A stretch of DNA of 64,000 nt, from contig JAFPBO010000013.1 in assembly GCA_017390475.1 (NCBI GenBank), forward strand, positions 227,701 to 291,700. The letters are read 5' to 3'. The translations under genes were made by a program, and so were the position numbers. The notes under the pieces are model-generated. The model saw only the letters and a program-made list of their open reading frames with translations, did not search any database and was not told where the DNA came from. Below are positions 53,742 to 62,269 of this stretch, piece by piece (within the stretch, counting starts at the first letter, position 1; every line of letters begins with the position of its first letter). This DNA is from Loktanella sp. (lineage in GTDB: Bacteria; Pseudomonadota; Alphaproteobacteria; Rhodobacterales; Rhodobacteraceae).

Positions 53742-54366
53742 TGATCATCTCGGGGCTGGTGCGGCGCAGGAAGGTCAGGACAGCGGCAACGATCATGCCT
53801 TCGGCCAGGGCCAGCGGCAGATGCGCGATGGCCAGCGCCATGATTGCGGCGCGTTCGGTTACGGCATCAAGATGGGCAGGCAGACCGGCCAGCAATACCG
53901 TGGTAAACAGGGCGACAGCCAGCAAGACAGCCCCGGCCCCGGTGGCAAAGGACACCAGCGCCCGCATGACCGGATGCGCAAAATGGCCCATGCTACGCAT
54001 CAGCCCGAAAGCCGCCAGCGCAGGTAGCCCAAGGATCACGCCGTTCACACCCAGCGTAGTCAGCCCGCCATGGCCGAACATCACCGCCTGAAACGCCAGC
54101 CCGATCAGGATCGCCGGGATCGCATACCAGCCCAGCATCGCACCCATCAGCCCCGACAGCATCAGATGCACCGATGTCGGCGGGATCGGGATATGGATCA
54201 GGGAGGCCGCGAAAAACGCCGCTGTCATCATTGACGCCCGCGGTAATGCCGCGCGCGGGTCAGGCTGGGCCGCGATCCGGTTCAGGCTGATCGCGGTCAG
54301 CCCGCCTGCGGCAACCCAGCCACCCAAGGTCAGCCCAAGGGGCAGGATACCGTCGGGGATATGCAT
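53731..54366 (-). CDS. nikM: ECF-type nickel/cobalt transporter substrate-specificity subunit
   Basis: The S component (CbiM/NikM, 211 residues) that binds the metal. The N-terminus MHIPDGIL is invariant because the free amino group, Met1-His2 backbone and His2 coordinate Ni or Co, which fixes the ATG at 54366. TSVHLMLSGLMGAMLG supplies the third ligand region. Nickel and cobalt versions cannot be told apart by these motifs; the operator upstream favours nickel. Confidence 0.9.
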   Translation of the reverse strand: MHIPDGILPLGLTLGGWVAAGGLTAISLNRIAAQPDPRAALPRASMMTAAFFAASLIHIPIPPTSVHLMLSGLMGAMLGWYAIPAILIGLAFQAVMFGHGGLTTLGVNGVILGLPALAAFGLMRSMGHFAHPVMRALVSFATGAGAVLLAVALFTTVLLAGLPAHLDAVTERAAIMALAIAHLPLALAEGMIVAAVLTFLRRTSPEMIIAR

Positions 54367-54824
54367 CAGGCGGCCTTGGCCGGACGCGGGCGGCGGAAAT
54401 AAAGCGCTGTGCCGATGGCGCCCCAGAATACGCAGGCGATCATGAGCAGGCGTTGCGCCCATGTCAGGCCCGCGCTGCCTTGGGTGATCGTGGTGGTGCC
54501 ATCGGCCCCGACCTCGACATAGCTTATCGCGCCATGCCCGGCCTCGCGCACCTGAATGGCCCAGCGGCCCGCGCGGTCATCGGGGGTAAAGACGAAATGC
54601 CCGGTGGCATCGGTCTGCCCGACCAGCCAAGGCTGGGCCGGATCGTCAGGCGGGAAGACCGCGACCTGCGCATTGCCCATCACCTCGCCCGTGTCATAGC
54701 GGGCCTGAATGCGGATGGCATCCACCTCTGCAACATCGACAAGGGCGCCATGGGCAAAGGCAGGACCGGCCAGCAGCAGCATGGCCAGCCCGGCGATCAG
54801 AGGCTTAGCGCAGGCTGACAGCAC
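54366..54824 (-). CDS. nikL: NikL-like accessory subunit of the ECF transporter
   Basis: A 152-residue protein with a signal peptide (ending PAFA-HG), an extracytoplasmic beta-domain, and one C-terminal membrane span (LMIACVFWGAIGTALYF). A mature N-terminus starting with histidine is typical of NikL proteins, which help nickel reach NikM. I choose GTG 54824 because GAGGG lies six bases upstream; ATG 54842 is an alternative. Its stop overlaps the nikM start (TGATG) and its start overlaps the upstream gene. Confidence 0.78.
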   Translation of the reverse strand: MLSACAKPLIAGLAMLLLAGPAFAHGALVDVAEVDAIRIQARYDTGEVMGNAQVAVFPPDDPAQPWLVGQTDATGHFVFTPDDRAGRWAIQVREAGHGAISYVEVGADGTTTITQGSAGLTWAQRLLMIACVFWGAIGTALYFRRPRPAKAA

Positions 54825-55548
54825 AATGACCCTCACCGACATGACCGACATGCAGACCGGACAGGGCAATCTCTTGCGTGCCGCCAGCGGCGAAATCGTC
54901 AAACCCCAGTGCCAGTCGGTTCATTGAATCTGTCGCCTCTCTGTCAGCCCGGCCGAACACATGATCCAGATGGAAGGTCAGTTCAAGATCAGCCTCGGCC
55001 CCATCGGTCACAAAGCCTTTGCGATCATCGCCGACATATTCGCCGCAGGTGTAATCATGGCCATCCGCGCTGGTCAGGGTGAAATCGACAGTTTCACCGT
55101 CGCGGGTGGCGGTGCCGATCAGGACCATGGATTGACCGGCCCAATCGCCGGTTTCTGCTGGGACAATTGACCAGGTGACGGCGTTGTAATGCCCTTCGGG
55201 CGCGGTGATGCTGCCGATCCGGACGCGGCCATCGGCGTCAGTGTCGGTCAGGTCGATGGTCAGTTGTTCGGTATCGTCAAAAGTGACGGTGGTTTTGGCG
55301 TCAGGGGTGCCGCCAGCCGCGGCATCATAGGGCGTGTTGGTTTGCATGGCGGTGACGCCCGCCAGCGTGACGTAGATATGATCAAACCGCAGGTCCCAGC
55401 CGTCGCGGGTTAGGGCTGGGGCCACAAACCCTTCTGTGGCAAGCTCTTCGCCATTGGCGAAAAGGGTCAGCGTGCCTTCGGCGGCGGCGGCGCTGGCCAA
55501 CAACAGGCCAGCAAGCAGGGTGGATGACACAAGGCGGGGCATGGGCAT
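54805..55548 (-). CDS. Secreted predicted metal-binding protein of the ECF operon
   Basis: A 247-residue periplasmic protein with a clear signal peptide (LLAGLLLASAAAAEG). The mature protein has a beta-rich N-terminal part, one CGEY site and clustered histidines: ELTFHLDHVFG and the end GLHVGHVGEGHC. It resembles MbnP-like or NikK-type extracytoplasmic metal-binding proteins by layout rather than by a firm family match. It is the first gene of the operon, directly after a NikR-type dyad, and overlaps nikL by 20 bases. Nickel or cobalt capture in the periplasm is the likely job; this is inference. Confidence 0.65.
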   Translation of the reverse strand: MPMPRLVSSTLLAGLLLASAAAAEGTLTLFANGEELATEGFVAPALTRDGWDLRFDHIYVTLAGVTAMQTNTPYDAAAGGTPDAKTTVTFDDTEQLTIDLTDTDADGRVRIGSITAPEGHYNAVTWSIVPAETGDWAGQSMVLIGTATRDGETVDFTLTSADGHDYTCGEYVGDDRKGFVTDGAEADLELTFHLDHVFGRADREATDSMNRLALGFDDFAAGGTQEIALSGLHVGHVGEGHCAVSLR

Positions 55549-55564
55549 GGGCTGTCCTTTGGTC

Positions 55565-55596
55565 GCGTATGCAAATGTAATTTATTTTGCATACGC
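55565..55596. promoter_or_regulatory. NikR-type operator upstream of the ECF operon
   Basis: A near-perfect dyad, GTATGC-N16-GCATAC, extended outward to GCGTATGCAAA/TTTGCATACGC. E. coli NikR binds GTATGA-N16-TCATAC, the same half-site length and the same 16-base spacing. It lies 17-48 bases before the first gene's ATG, where it would block transcription. No nikR gene is in the window. Confidence 0.65.
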
Positions 55597-55631
55597 CACC
55601 CCCCGGCGAAGTGTCAACCGACCCCTCTGCG

Positions 55632-56693
55632 TCAGCTTGTTGCAGGTTCAGGCGGGTGTTCAAGCATCGCCAGACTTTGTTGCAAATCCTGCTGCGGAAT
55701 GTCGCGGGCGATGATGACGATCCGGCTGGTCTGGTCGCCCTCGGGCCAATTGGTCAGCGGCTGGGGTGGCTCAAAGATATGCTGTACACCGTGAAAGACA
55801 AAAGGCGTCGGCAGGTCTTGAATATGCACGATGCCCTTCATCCGCAGGATATCCTGCCCGCGCAGCGCGATCAGCGTATCCAGCCAGAGATCGAACAGAT
55901 CGGGCGCAATCGGCCTGGTCAGCGTGACCGATGCCGTGGTGATCCGGTCATCGCTGGCATGATGCGACAGCGGGGTGAACCGCGTCTTGGCCTGCGGCAG
56001 CCCGGACAGACCCGCCAGCGGATCAGATGCCGGGGCGGCGGACAGCCAGTCCAGCGCGCGATCATGCGCCATCGCCCGGCGCTGGGCGCTGAGGCCGAAG
56101 AGCACACCGGCAGGCACCGCGCCATTGCTGGCGATGATCCGTTTCGCGCCGGGGTTCAGCCGGTCAAGCCGCTGTTCCAGTCTTTGCAATGTGCTGTCAT
56201 CGGCCAGATCACGTTTTGTCAGCACGATCCGGTCGGCCATGGCGACCTGCGCCTGCGCCTCTGCATGGCGGTCCAATGTTGACAGGCCAAGGACCACATC
56301 CACCGCCGTGATGATCCCGTCGAGCACGAAATCAGGGGCCAGCACCGGATCGACCAGCAAAGTGTGATGGATCGGGCCGGGGTCAGCCAGCCCGGTGGTT
56401 TCAATCACCACCCGATCAAAACGCAATTCGCCCACCGCACGCCGCACCAGCAGGCGCGACATGGTTTTCGCCAGATCGCCCCTGATCGTACAGCAGATAC
56501 AGCCCGCAGGCATCAGCACGACATCTTCGGCGGCAGATTCGATCAGGTCGTGGTCCAGACCGGCCTCGCCGAATTCATTGACGATGACGGCGACGCGACC
56601 TGCGGCGGGATCATGCAGCAGCCGGTTCAGCAACGTGGTTTTGCCCGCGCCCAGAAAACCGGTCAGCAAGGTCACGGGAATGGGATTGGTCAT
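55632..56693 (-). CDS. COG0523-family GTPase (CobW-like zinc metallochaperone)
   Basis: A 353-residue G3E GTPase. Walker A is GFLGAGKTTLLN at residues 12-23, the metal-binding CxCC motif is GCICC at 64-68, ETTGLADPGP is the switch region, and LTKRDLAD the base-recognition NKxD equivalent. The C-terminal CobW_C domain ends normally. COG0523 proteins load zinc or help in cobalamin synthesis. A Zur-type palindrome upstream points to the zinc-starvation subgroup rather than CobW proper. Confidence 0.88.
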   Translation of the reverse strand: MTNPIPVTLLTGFLGAGKTTLLNRLLHDPAAGRVAVIVNEFGEAGLDHDLIESAAEDVVLMPAGCICCTIRGDLAKTMSRLLVRRAVGELRFDRVVIETTGLADPGPIHHTLLVDPVLAPDFVLDGIITAVDVVLGLSTLDRHAEAQAQVAMADRIVLTKRDLADDSTLQRLEQRLDRLNPGAKRIIASNGAVPAGVLFGLSAQRRAMAHDRALDWLSAAPASDPLAGLSGLPQAKTRFTPLSHHASDDRITTASVTLTRPIAPDLFDLWLDTLIALRGQDILRMKGIVHIQDLPTPFVFHGVQHIFEPPQPLTNWPEGDQTSRIVIIARDIPQQDLQQSLAMLEHPPEPATS

Positions 56694-56734
56694 GGCGGGC
56701 TCCGGGTTGTGGCGGGGATGATCCTATGATTGTT

Positions 56735-56746
56735 ATGTTATAACAT
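56735..56746. promoter_or_regulatory. Zur-type operator
   Basis: ATGTTATAACAT is a perfect 12-base palindrome matching the core of known Zur boxes (such as the E. coli core AATGTTATANTAT). It is centred 47 bases from the COG0523 start and 26 bases from the divergent small gene, so it could repress both. Confidence 0.65.
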
Positions 56747-56765
56747 TGATTGCAACAAGGCCCAG

Positions 56766-57044
56766 ATGTCAGATCCTGCACCCCCGCGCCTGTCTGCTTT
56801 GATGCGGGACAAGGCTGTGATGCTCTGGCATATCCAGCGGGTCCGGCGGCTGGTGCGCGATCATGGGCCTTTCGGCGCGCAATGTCTGATCAATGTGACC
56901 GAAGTGATCTGCACCGATCCCACTTGCCCCGGCCCTGCGACGCAGATCAATGTCACCGGATTTGACCTGATCCGCCGTACCTATCTCGTGCATCGTCCCG
57001 CTGCGGCGATCACCGCGGCGGATATCGCCTGCCTGCCGGTGTGA
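56766..57044 (+). CDS. Small CxDPxCP-motif protein divergent from the COG0523 GTPase
   Basis: A 92-residue protein with a helical, arginine-rich first half (WHIQRVRRLVRDHG), then a conserved-looking VTEVICTDPTCPGPATQINV segment whose CxDPxCP could bind a metal or dock on a partner. I do not recognise a characterised family. AAGG precedes ATG 56766, and the Zur-type palindrome lies 20 bases upstream. The pairing suggests a function in zinc limitation with the GTPase. Confidence 0.7.
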   Translation: MSDPAPPRLSALMRDKAVMLWHIQRVRRLVRDHGPFGAQCLINVTEVICTDPTCPGPATQINVTGFDLIRRTYLVHRPAAAITAADIACLPV

Positions 57045-57063
57045 AACATTGGTGCCGTCATGT

Positions 57064-57107
57064 TGAATCAAATTCATAATAATATTGCCTGACATGAATT
57101 TGTTTCC
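57064..57107 (+). promoter_or_regulatory. Two MetR-type boxes upstream of metH
   Basis: TGAATCAAATTCA (57064-57076) matches the MetR consensus TGAANNNNNTTCA exactly, and TGAATTTGTTTCC (57095-57107) matches with one mismatch. Their starts are 31 bases apart, three helical turns, as expected for a LysR-type tetramer. Confidence 0.6.
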
Positions 57108-57134
57108 GGCAAGGCTTTGCGTTAAACGGGACTT

Positions 57135-57154
57135 GGCACATTCATGTGCCTTTT
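57135..57154 (+). terminator. Hairpin with T tract in the metH leader
   Basis: GGCACA-TTCA-TGTGCC followed by TTTT lies 19 bases before the metH ATG and downstream of the MetR boxes. It could terminate the small upstream gene, but if metH is transcribed from the MetR boxes it would act as an attenuator. No known riboswitch pattern was recognised around it. Confidence 0.55.
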
Positions 57155-57173
57155 GTCGTTTGATCGGAGCGTT

Positions 57174-60100
57174 ATGTCTACTATCCTGCCCAAATCCCCT
57201 GCCTTTGACCGTATCGCGGCCGCCGCTGCTAAGCGTATCCTGATCATGGATGGCGCAATGGGGACGCAAATTCAGGCGCTCGGGTTCAACGAGGGTGACT
57301 TTACCGCCCATGGTGCCGGATGTGCCTGTCACCCGCGCATCTTCAGCGATGAACCTTTGCCGCAGCAGGGCAACAACGATCTGCTGATCCTGACGCAGCC
57401 GCAGGCGATCGAGGATATTCATTATGCCTATGCCAAGGCGGGCGCGGATATTGTCGAAACCAACACCTTCTCATCGACCACGATTGCGCAGGCTGATTAC
57501 GGCTTGGAACATCTGGTCTATGACCTGAACTTCAACGGTGCGCGGCTGGTGCGCCAAGCGCTGGACCGCGCTACGGCAGAGGACGGGCGCGAAAGGTTCG
57601 TCGCAGGCGCGCTGGGGCCGACGAACCGCACGGCGTCGATGTCGCCCGATGTGAACAACCCCGGCTATCGCGCCGTGACGTTTGAGGAATTGCGCGCGGC
57701 TTATGCTGAACAATTGCGCGGGTTGATCGACGGCGGTGCCGATCTGATCCTGATCGAGACGATTTTTGACACGCTGAACGCCAAGGCCGCGATCTTTGCT
57801 TGTGAAGAGATTTTTGCCGCCAACGGGCTGCGCCTGCCGGTGATGATTTCCGGCACGATCACCGACCGGTCGGGGCGGACTTTGTCGGGGCAAACGCCGA
57901 CGGCGTTCTGGCATGCGGTGCGCCATGCCGATCCGCTGACCATCGGGCTGAACTGCGCGCTGGGCGCGGCGGAAATGCGCGCGCATCTGGCGGAATTGTC
58001 GGGCGTGGCGGATACGCTGATCTGCGCCTATCCCAATGCGGGCCTGCCCAATGAATTCGGTGAATATGATGAAAGCCCGGAATTCATGGCCGAACAGATC
58101 GGCGAATTCGCGAAATCTGGGCTGGTCAATATCGTCGGCGGTTGCTGCGGGTCCACGCCGGAGCATATCCGCGCGATTGCAGATGCTGTGGCGGGCTATA
58201 AACCCCGCGTGGTGCCGGATCATGTGCCGCTGATGCGCCTGTCGGGGTTGGAGCCTTTCACCCTGACCAGCGACATTGCTTTCGTGAACGTGGGTGAGCG
58301 GACGAATGTCACGGGCTCTGCCCGGTTCCGCAAGCTGATCACCAACCGCGATTATGCGGCGGCGGTTGATGTCGCGCGTGATCAGGTCGAGAACGGTGCG
58401 CAGATCATCGATGTGAACATGGATGAAGGCCTGATCGACAGCAAACAAGCGATGATCGAATATCTGAACCTGATTGCGGCTGAGCCTGATATCGCCCGCG
58501 TGCCGGTGATGATCGACAGTTCCAAATGGGAGGTGATCGAGGCCGGCCTGCAATGTGTGCAGGGCAAATCCATCGTCAATTCGATCAGCATGAAAGAAGG
58601 CGAAGAGGCGTTTCTGCATCAGGCGCGCCTGTGTCGTGCTTATGGGGCTGCGGTGGTCGTCATGGCCTTTGACGAGGCGGGGCAAGCCGATACCGAGGAT
58701 CGCAAGGTCGAAATCTGCACACGCGCCTACAAGCTGCTGACCGAACAGGTCGGTTTCCCGCCCGAGGATATCATCTTTGACCCCAATGTGTTCGCCATCG
58801 CGACGGGGATCGAGGAACATGACAATTACGGCGTCGATTTCATCAACGCCACGCGCCGGATCAAGGCCGATCTGCCGCATGTCCATATCTCTGGCGGTGT
58901 CTCGAACCTGTCGTTCAGTTTCCGCGGCAATGAACCGGTGCGCGAGGCGATGCATGCGGTGTTCCTTTATCACGCCATTCAGGTCGGCATGGATATGGGG
59001 ATCGTCAATGCGGGTCAGCTGGCGGTATATGACAGCATCGACCCTGATCTGCGCGCGGCTTGTGAAGATGTGGTGCTGAACCGCACGCCGGATGCGACCG
59101 AGAATATGCTGGTGATTGCAGAACGGTTCAAATCAACCGGCGCGCGGGAAGCCAAGGAACGCGATCTGAAATGGCGCGACTGGTCGGTGGAAAAGCGGCT
59201 GGAACATGCTTTGGTCAACGGGATCACCGAATTCATTGATGCCGATACGGAAGAGGCGCGTTTGCAGGCCGACCGTCCGCTGCATGTGATCGAAGGGCCG
59301 CTGATGGCGGGGATGAATGTGGTGGGCGATCTGTTCGGCGCGGGCAAGATGTTCCTGCCGCAGGTCGTGAAATCCGCCCGCGTGATGAAACAGGCGGTCG
59401 CGGTGCTGTTGCCCTATATGGAAGAAGAGAAACGCCTGAAGGGTGGCACCGGGCGCGAATCTGCGGGCAAGGTGCTGATGGCCACGGTCAAAGGCGATGT
59501 GCATGATATCGGCAAGAATATCGTGGGCGTCGTGCTGGCCTGCAATAATTACGACATCATCGATCTGGGTGTGATGGTGCCGGTGGCGAAAATCCTTGAG
59601 GTCGCGAAGGAAGAGGATGTCGATATCATCGGTCTGTCCGGTCTGATCACGCCGTCGCTTGATGAAATGGTCCATGTCGCGGCAGAAATGGAACGTGCGG
59701 GGCTTGATATTCCGCTGCTGATTGGCGGCGCGACGACCAGCCGCGTGCATACGGCGGTGAAAATCCACCCCAATTATGTGCGCGGTCAGGCGGTTTATGT
59801 GACCGATGCCAGCCGGGCGGTGGGTGTTGTATCTGCTTTGCTCTCGCCAGAGCAGAAGGTGGGCTATGTCGATGGCATCCGCGCGGAATATGAAAAGGTC
59901 GCGGATAATCATGCGCGGTCGGAACTGGCTAAGAAACGCATGCCATTGCCCACGGCGCGCGCCAATGCGCTGAAGATCGACTGGCAGGATTATCAGGTGC
60001 CTGCGCCGACATTCCTGGGCACCAAGGTCTATGAAGATTGGGATCTGGCGGAATTGGCCCGCTATATCGACTGGACGCCGTTCTTCCGGACCTGGGAGTT

Positions 60101-60938
60101 GAAGGGGATTTATCCCAAAATACTGCAGGATGAAAAACAGGGCGAGGCGGCGCGCGCGCTGTTTGCCGATGCGCAGGCGATGCTGGCGCAGATCATTGAG
60201 GAGAAATGGTTCCGTCCGCGTGCGGTGGTCGGGTTCTGGCCAGCCAATGCGGCGGGGGATGATATCCGCCTGTTCACCGACGACAGCCGGAGCGCTGATC
60301 TGGCCACCTTGCACACGTTGCGCCAGCAGGTCAGCAAGCGTGACGGTCGGCCCAATGTGGCCTTGTCCGATTTCGTGGCCCCTGTGGGGACGCCGGATTA
60401 TGTCGGTGGTTTTGTGGTCACTGCCGGGGTCGAGGAGATCGCCATCGCCGAACGCTTTGAAAAAGCGGGCGATGACTTCAATGCGATTCTGGTGAAGGCA
60501 CTGGCGGATCGGTTTGCAGAGGCTTTTGCCGAGCGGATGCATGAACTGGTCCGCCGCGAGCTGTGGGGCTATGCGCCGGATGAAAACCTCGCGCCGACCG
60601 ATCTGATCGGCGAGCCTTATCGCGGCATCCGTCCGGCACCGGGTTATCCCGCCCAGCCCGACCATACCGAGAAGGTGACTTTGTTCCGTCTGCTTGATGC
60701 GGAGGCCGCGACTGGCGTCACTTTGACCGAAAGCATGGCGATGTGGCCGGGATCATCGGTGTCGGGGCTGTATATCGGGCATCCGGACGCCTATTACTTT
60801 GGTGTCGCCAAGGTCGAACAGGATCAGGTGCTGGATTACGCCGCCCGCAAGGATATGCCGGTGGCCGAGGTCGAACGCTGGCTGGGTCCGGTGTTGAATT
60901 ATGTGCCGCAGCCCAAGTCCGCGCTGGCGGCGGAGTAG
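57174..60938 (+). CDS. metH: Cobalamin-dependent methionine synthase
   Basis: Transfers the methyl of methyl-THF to homocysteine via methylcobalamin. The 1254-residue protein has all four modules: the homocysteine domain with zinc cysteines in GLNCALGA and [10 protein letters not shown], the pterin domain ([16 protein letters not shown]), the B12 domain with [11 protein letters not shown] placing the cobalt-ligand histidine at 777, and the SAM-binding reactivation domain ([29 protein letters not shown] in form [15 protein letters not shown]). GGAG precedes ATG 57174. It depends on B12, matching cobQ and Co/Ni import elsewhere here. Confidence 0.97.
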   Translation: MSTILPKSPAFDRIAAAAAKRILIMDGAMGTQIQALGFNEGDFTAHGAGCACHPRIFSDEPLPQQGNNDLLILTQPQAIEDIHYAYAKAGADIVETNTFSSTTIAQADYGLEHLVYDLNFNGARLVRQALDRATAEDGRERFVAGALGPTNRTASMSPDVNNPGYRAVTFEELRAAYAEQLRGLIDGGADLILIETIFDTLNAKAAIFACEEIFAANGLRLPVMISGTITDRSGRTLSGQTPTAFWHAVRHADPLTIGLNCALGAAEMRAHLAELSGVADTLICAYPNAGLPNEFGEYDESPEFMAEQIGEFAKSGLVNIVGGCCGSTPEHIRAIADAVAGYKPRVVPDHVPLMRLSGLEPFTLTSDIAFVNVGERTNVTGSARFRKLITNRDYAAAVDVARDQVENGAQIIDVNMDEGLIDSKQAMIEYLNLIAAEPDIARVPVMIDSSKWEVIEAGLQCVQGKSIVNSISMKEGEEAFLHQARLCRAYGAAVVVMAFDEAGQADTEDRKVEICTRAYKLLTEQVGFPPEDIIFDPNVFAIATGIEEHDNYGVDFINATRRIKADLPHVHISGGVSNLSFSFRGNEPVREAMHAVFLYHAIQVGMDMGIVNAGQLAVYDSIDPDLRAACEDVVLNRTPDATENMLVIAERFKSTGAREAKERDLKWRDWSVEKRLEHALVNGITEFIDADTEEARLQADRPLHVIEGPLMAGMNVVGDLFGAGKMFLPQVVKSARVMKQAVAVLLPYMEEEKRLKGGTGRESAGKVLMATVKGDVHDIGKNIVGVVLACNNYDIIDLGVMVPVAKILEVAKEEDVDIIGLSGLITPSLDEMVHVAAEMERAGLDIPLLIGGATTSRVHTAVKIHPNYVRGQAVYVTDASRAVGVVSALLSPEQKVGYVDGIRAEYEKVADNHARSELAKKRMPLPTARANALKIDWQDYQVPAPTFLGTKVYEDWDLAELARYIDWTPFFRTWELKGIYPKILQDEKQGEAARALFADAQAMLAQIIEEKWFRPRAVVGFWPANAAGDDIRLFTDDSRSADLATLHTLRQQVSKRDGRPNVALSDFVAPVGTPDYVGGFVVTAGVEEIAIAERFEKAGDDFNAILVKALADRFAEAFAERMHELVRRELWGYAPDENLAPTDLIGEPYRGIRPAPGYPAQPDHTEKVTLFRLLDAEAATGVTLTESMAMWPGSSVSGLYIGHPDAYYFGVAKVEQDQVLDYAARKDMPVAEVERWLGPVLNYVPQPKSALAAE

Positions 60939-60944
60939 TGCGAG

Positions 60945-60965
60945 GCCCCGGGTCAGGCCCGGGGC
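60945..60965 (+). terminator. Hairpin after metH
   Basis: GCCCCGGG-TCAGG-CCCGGGGC, a perfect 8-base-pair stem, begins 7 bases after the metH stop and is followed by GTTTG. The T run is short, but the stem is very stable. Confidence 0.6.
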
Positions 60966-61010
60966 GTTTGCTGTTGTGAGCGCTTTCCTGCAGTTGCACC
61001 CGGGTAAGAT

Positions 61011-61038
61011 GAGTATTTTGGGAAATAAGAAGATGGGG
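61011..61038 (+). repeat. Dispersed intergenic repeat, type B without GC arm
   Basis: GAGTATTTTGGGAAATAAGA then AGATGGGG. It shares the TATTTTGGGAAA core with the copies at 13215 and 35850 and the AAATAAGAAG tail with 45793-45903. It lies between metH and the converging gbcB gene. Confidence 0.6.
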
Positions 61039-61059
61039 CGTCATGGGGGGCTTGCCGAT

Positions 61060-61079
61060 ATCTTCCCCGCGGGGAAGAT
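61060..61079. repeat. Perfect 20-base palindrome, copy 1
   Basis: ATCTTCCCCGCGGGGAAGAT. It shares its central 16 bases with a second palindrome 108 bases to the right. Both lie in the 251-base gap between the converging metH and gbcB genes. Confidence 0.85.
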
Positions 61080-61167
61080 CGGTGATGCCTGGCATGGCCA
61101 GTTTGAACAGGGAGAGCCGATGCGGGGTGAAAAACCCGCGCGGGCGCATTTTCAACAGAGTGCGGAT

Positions 61168-61187
61168 ACCTTCCCCGCGGGGAAGGT
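61168..61187. repeat. Perfect 20-base palindrome, copy 2
   Basis: ACCTTCCCCGCGGGGAAGGT, 2 bases from the gbcB stop. Between the copies the only notable structure is GGGTGAAAAACCCGCGCGGG, a small hairpin; no gene is seen. Confidence 0.85.
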
Positions 61188-61189
61188 CG

Positions 61190-62266
61190 TTATATATCGA
61201 CGGTGACGCGCCCCAGCGGATTCGAGCAACAGGCAAGGATATAGCCATCGGCGATATCTTCGTCTGATATCCCGCCGTTATGGACCATATGCACCTCGCC
61301 CGCGGTTTTCCTGATCTTGCAGGTGCCGCAGAGGCCGAAGGTGCAGCCTGACGGGATGTTCAGCCCGTTGGCGCGGGCGACGGCCAGCACGGTGTCGGTT
61401 TCGGTGCATCTGGCCACCACGCCTGATGTGGCAAAGGTGATCTGCGCGCCGGTATCGGCATCGGGGGTGATATCGTTGATCTCGGGCGCGTCGGCGGCTT
61501 TTTCCACCGGGGCCTGAAAGCTTTCCTGATGATAGCGGTCCATATCGAACCCCAGTGCGTTCAGCATATCGCGCACCGCCTGCATGAAAGGTTCCGGGCC
61601 GCAGCAGAACACCTCTCGTTCCAGATAATCGGGGGCCATCAGCCCCAGCATGATCTGGTTCAGCCGTCCGTGATAGCCATGCCAGACGCGGAACGGATCG
61701 GGTTCCTCGACTGTATAGCGCAATTGCAGCCCTGGCACCCGGTTGGCGAATTGGTCGAGCCTTTCGCGAAAGATGATTTCGGACGGGCGGCGGGCGGCAT
61801 GGACAAAGACGATATCGGGCATTTCGCCGCTGTCCCAGGCCCAGGTGGTCATCGACATCATTGGGGTGATGCCAGAGCCTGCGGAGATAAAGAGGTATTT
61901 ATCCGCAGGCGCGCGGTGAAAGCTGAAGATACCGGCGGGACCGAATGCCTTGATCTTCATCCCCGGACGCAGATGATCGAGCATCCAGCGGGTGCCGATG
62001 CTGTCCTTTTGCGCCTTGACCGTGACCGAGATCGACAGGGGCCGCGACGGGCTGGACGATATTGTATAGGTGCGCTGCACCGATTGCCCCGGCACCGGCA
62101 GGTCGAGCGTCAGGAACTGGCCGGGCTGATAGTCGAACCATGCCCCTGACGGCGCGCGAAAGGCGAAAGTGGTGACATCCTTTGCCTCGGGGATGACCAT
62201 GACGCATTCGAGCCATTCATCATCGCGCCAGGCGGCGGTGCTGCTGATCCTTGTCGGGGTGGCCAT
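61190..62266 (-). CDS. gbcB: Glycine betaine monooxygenase reductase component
   Basis: A 358-residue reductase with the order FAD domain (RTYTISSSPSRP), NAD domain (ISAGSGITPMMSM, FCCGPEPFMQAV) and a C-terminal plant-type [2Fe-2S] ferredoxin (CTFGLCGTCKIRK, then ILACCSNP). It passes electrons from NAD(P)H to the Rieske oxygenase GbcA encoded 3 bases upstream. The pair demethylates glycine betaine to dimethylglycine and formaldehyde. Related reductases serve stachydrine or carnitine demethylases, so the substrate rests on the partner. Confidence 0.87.
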   Translation of the reverse strand: MATPTRISSTAAWRDDEWLECVMVIPEAKDVTTFAFRAPSGAWFDYQPGQFLTLDLPVPGQSVQRTYTISSSPSRPLSISVTVKAQKDSIGTRWMLDHLRPGMKIKAFGPAGIFSFHRAPADKYLFISAGSGITPMMSMTTWAWDSGEMPDIVFVHAARRPSEIIFRERLDQFANRVPGLQLRYTVEEPDPFRVWHGYHGRLNQIMLGLMAPDYLEREVFCCGPEPFMQAVRDMLNALGFDMDRYHQESFQAPVEKAADAPEINDITPDADTGAQITFATSGVVARCTETDTVLAVARANGLNIPSGCTFGLCGTCKIRKTAGEVHMVHNGGISDEDIADGYILACCSNPLGRVTVDI

Positions 62267-62269
62267 GGG

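Noticed and set aside
57045-57173. Cobalamin or SAM riboswitch before metH
   Set aside because: The leader is only about 130 bases, I saw no B12-box or SAM-II/SAM-SAH core, and MetR boxes explain the region better.
59133-60665. Long leftward open frame antisense to metH
   Set aside because: No recognisable domain; metH is complete and uninterrupted.
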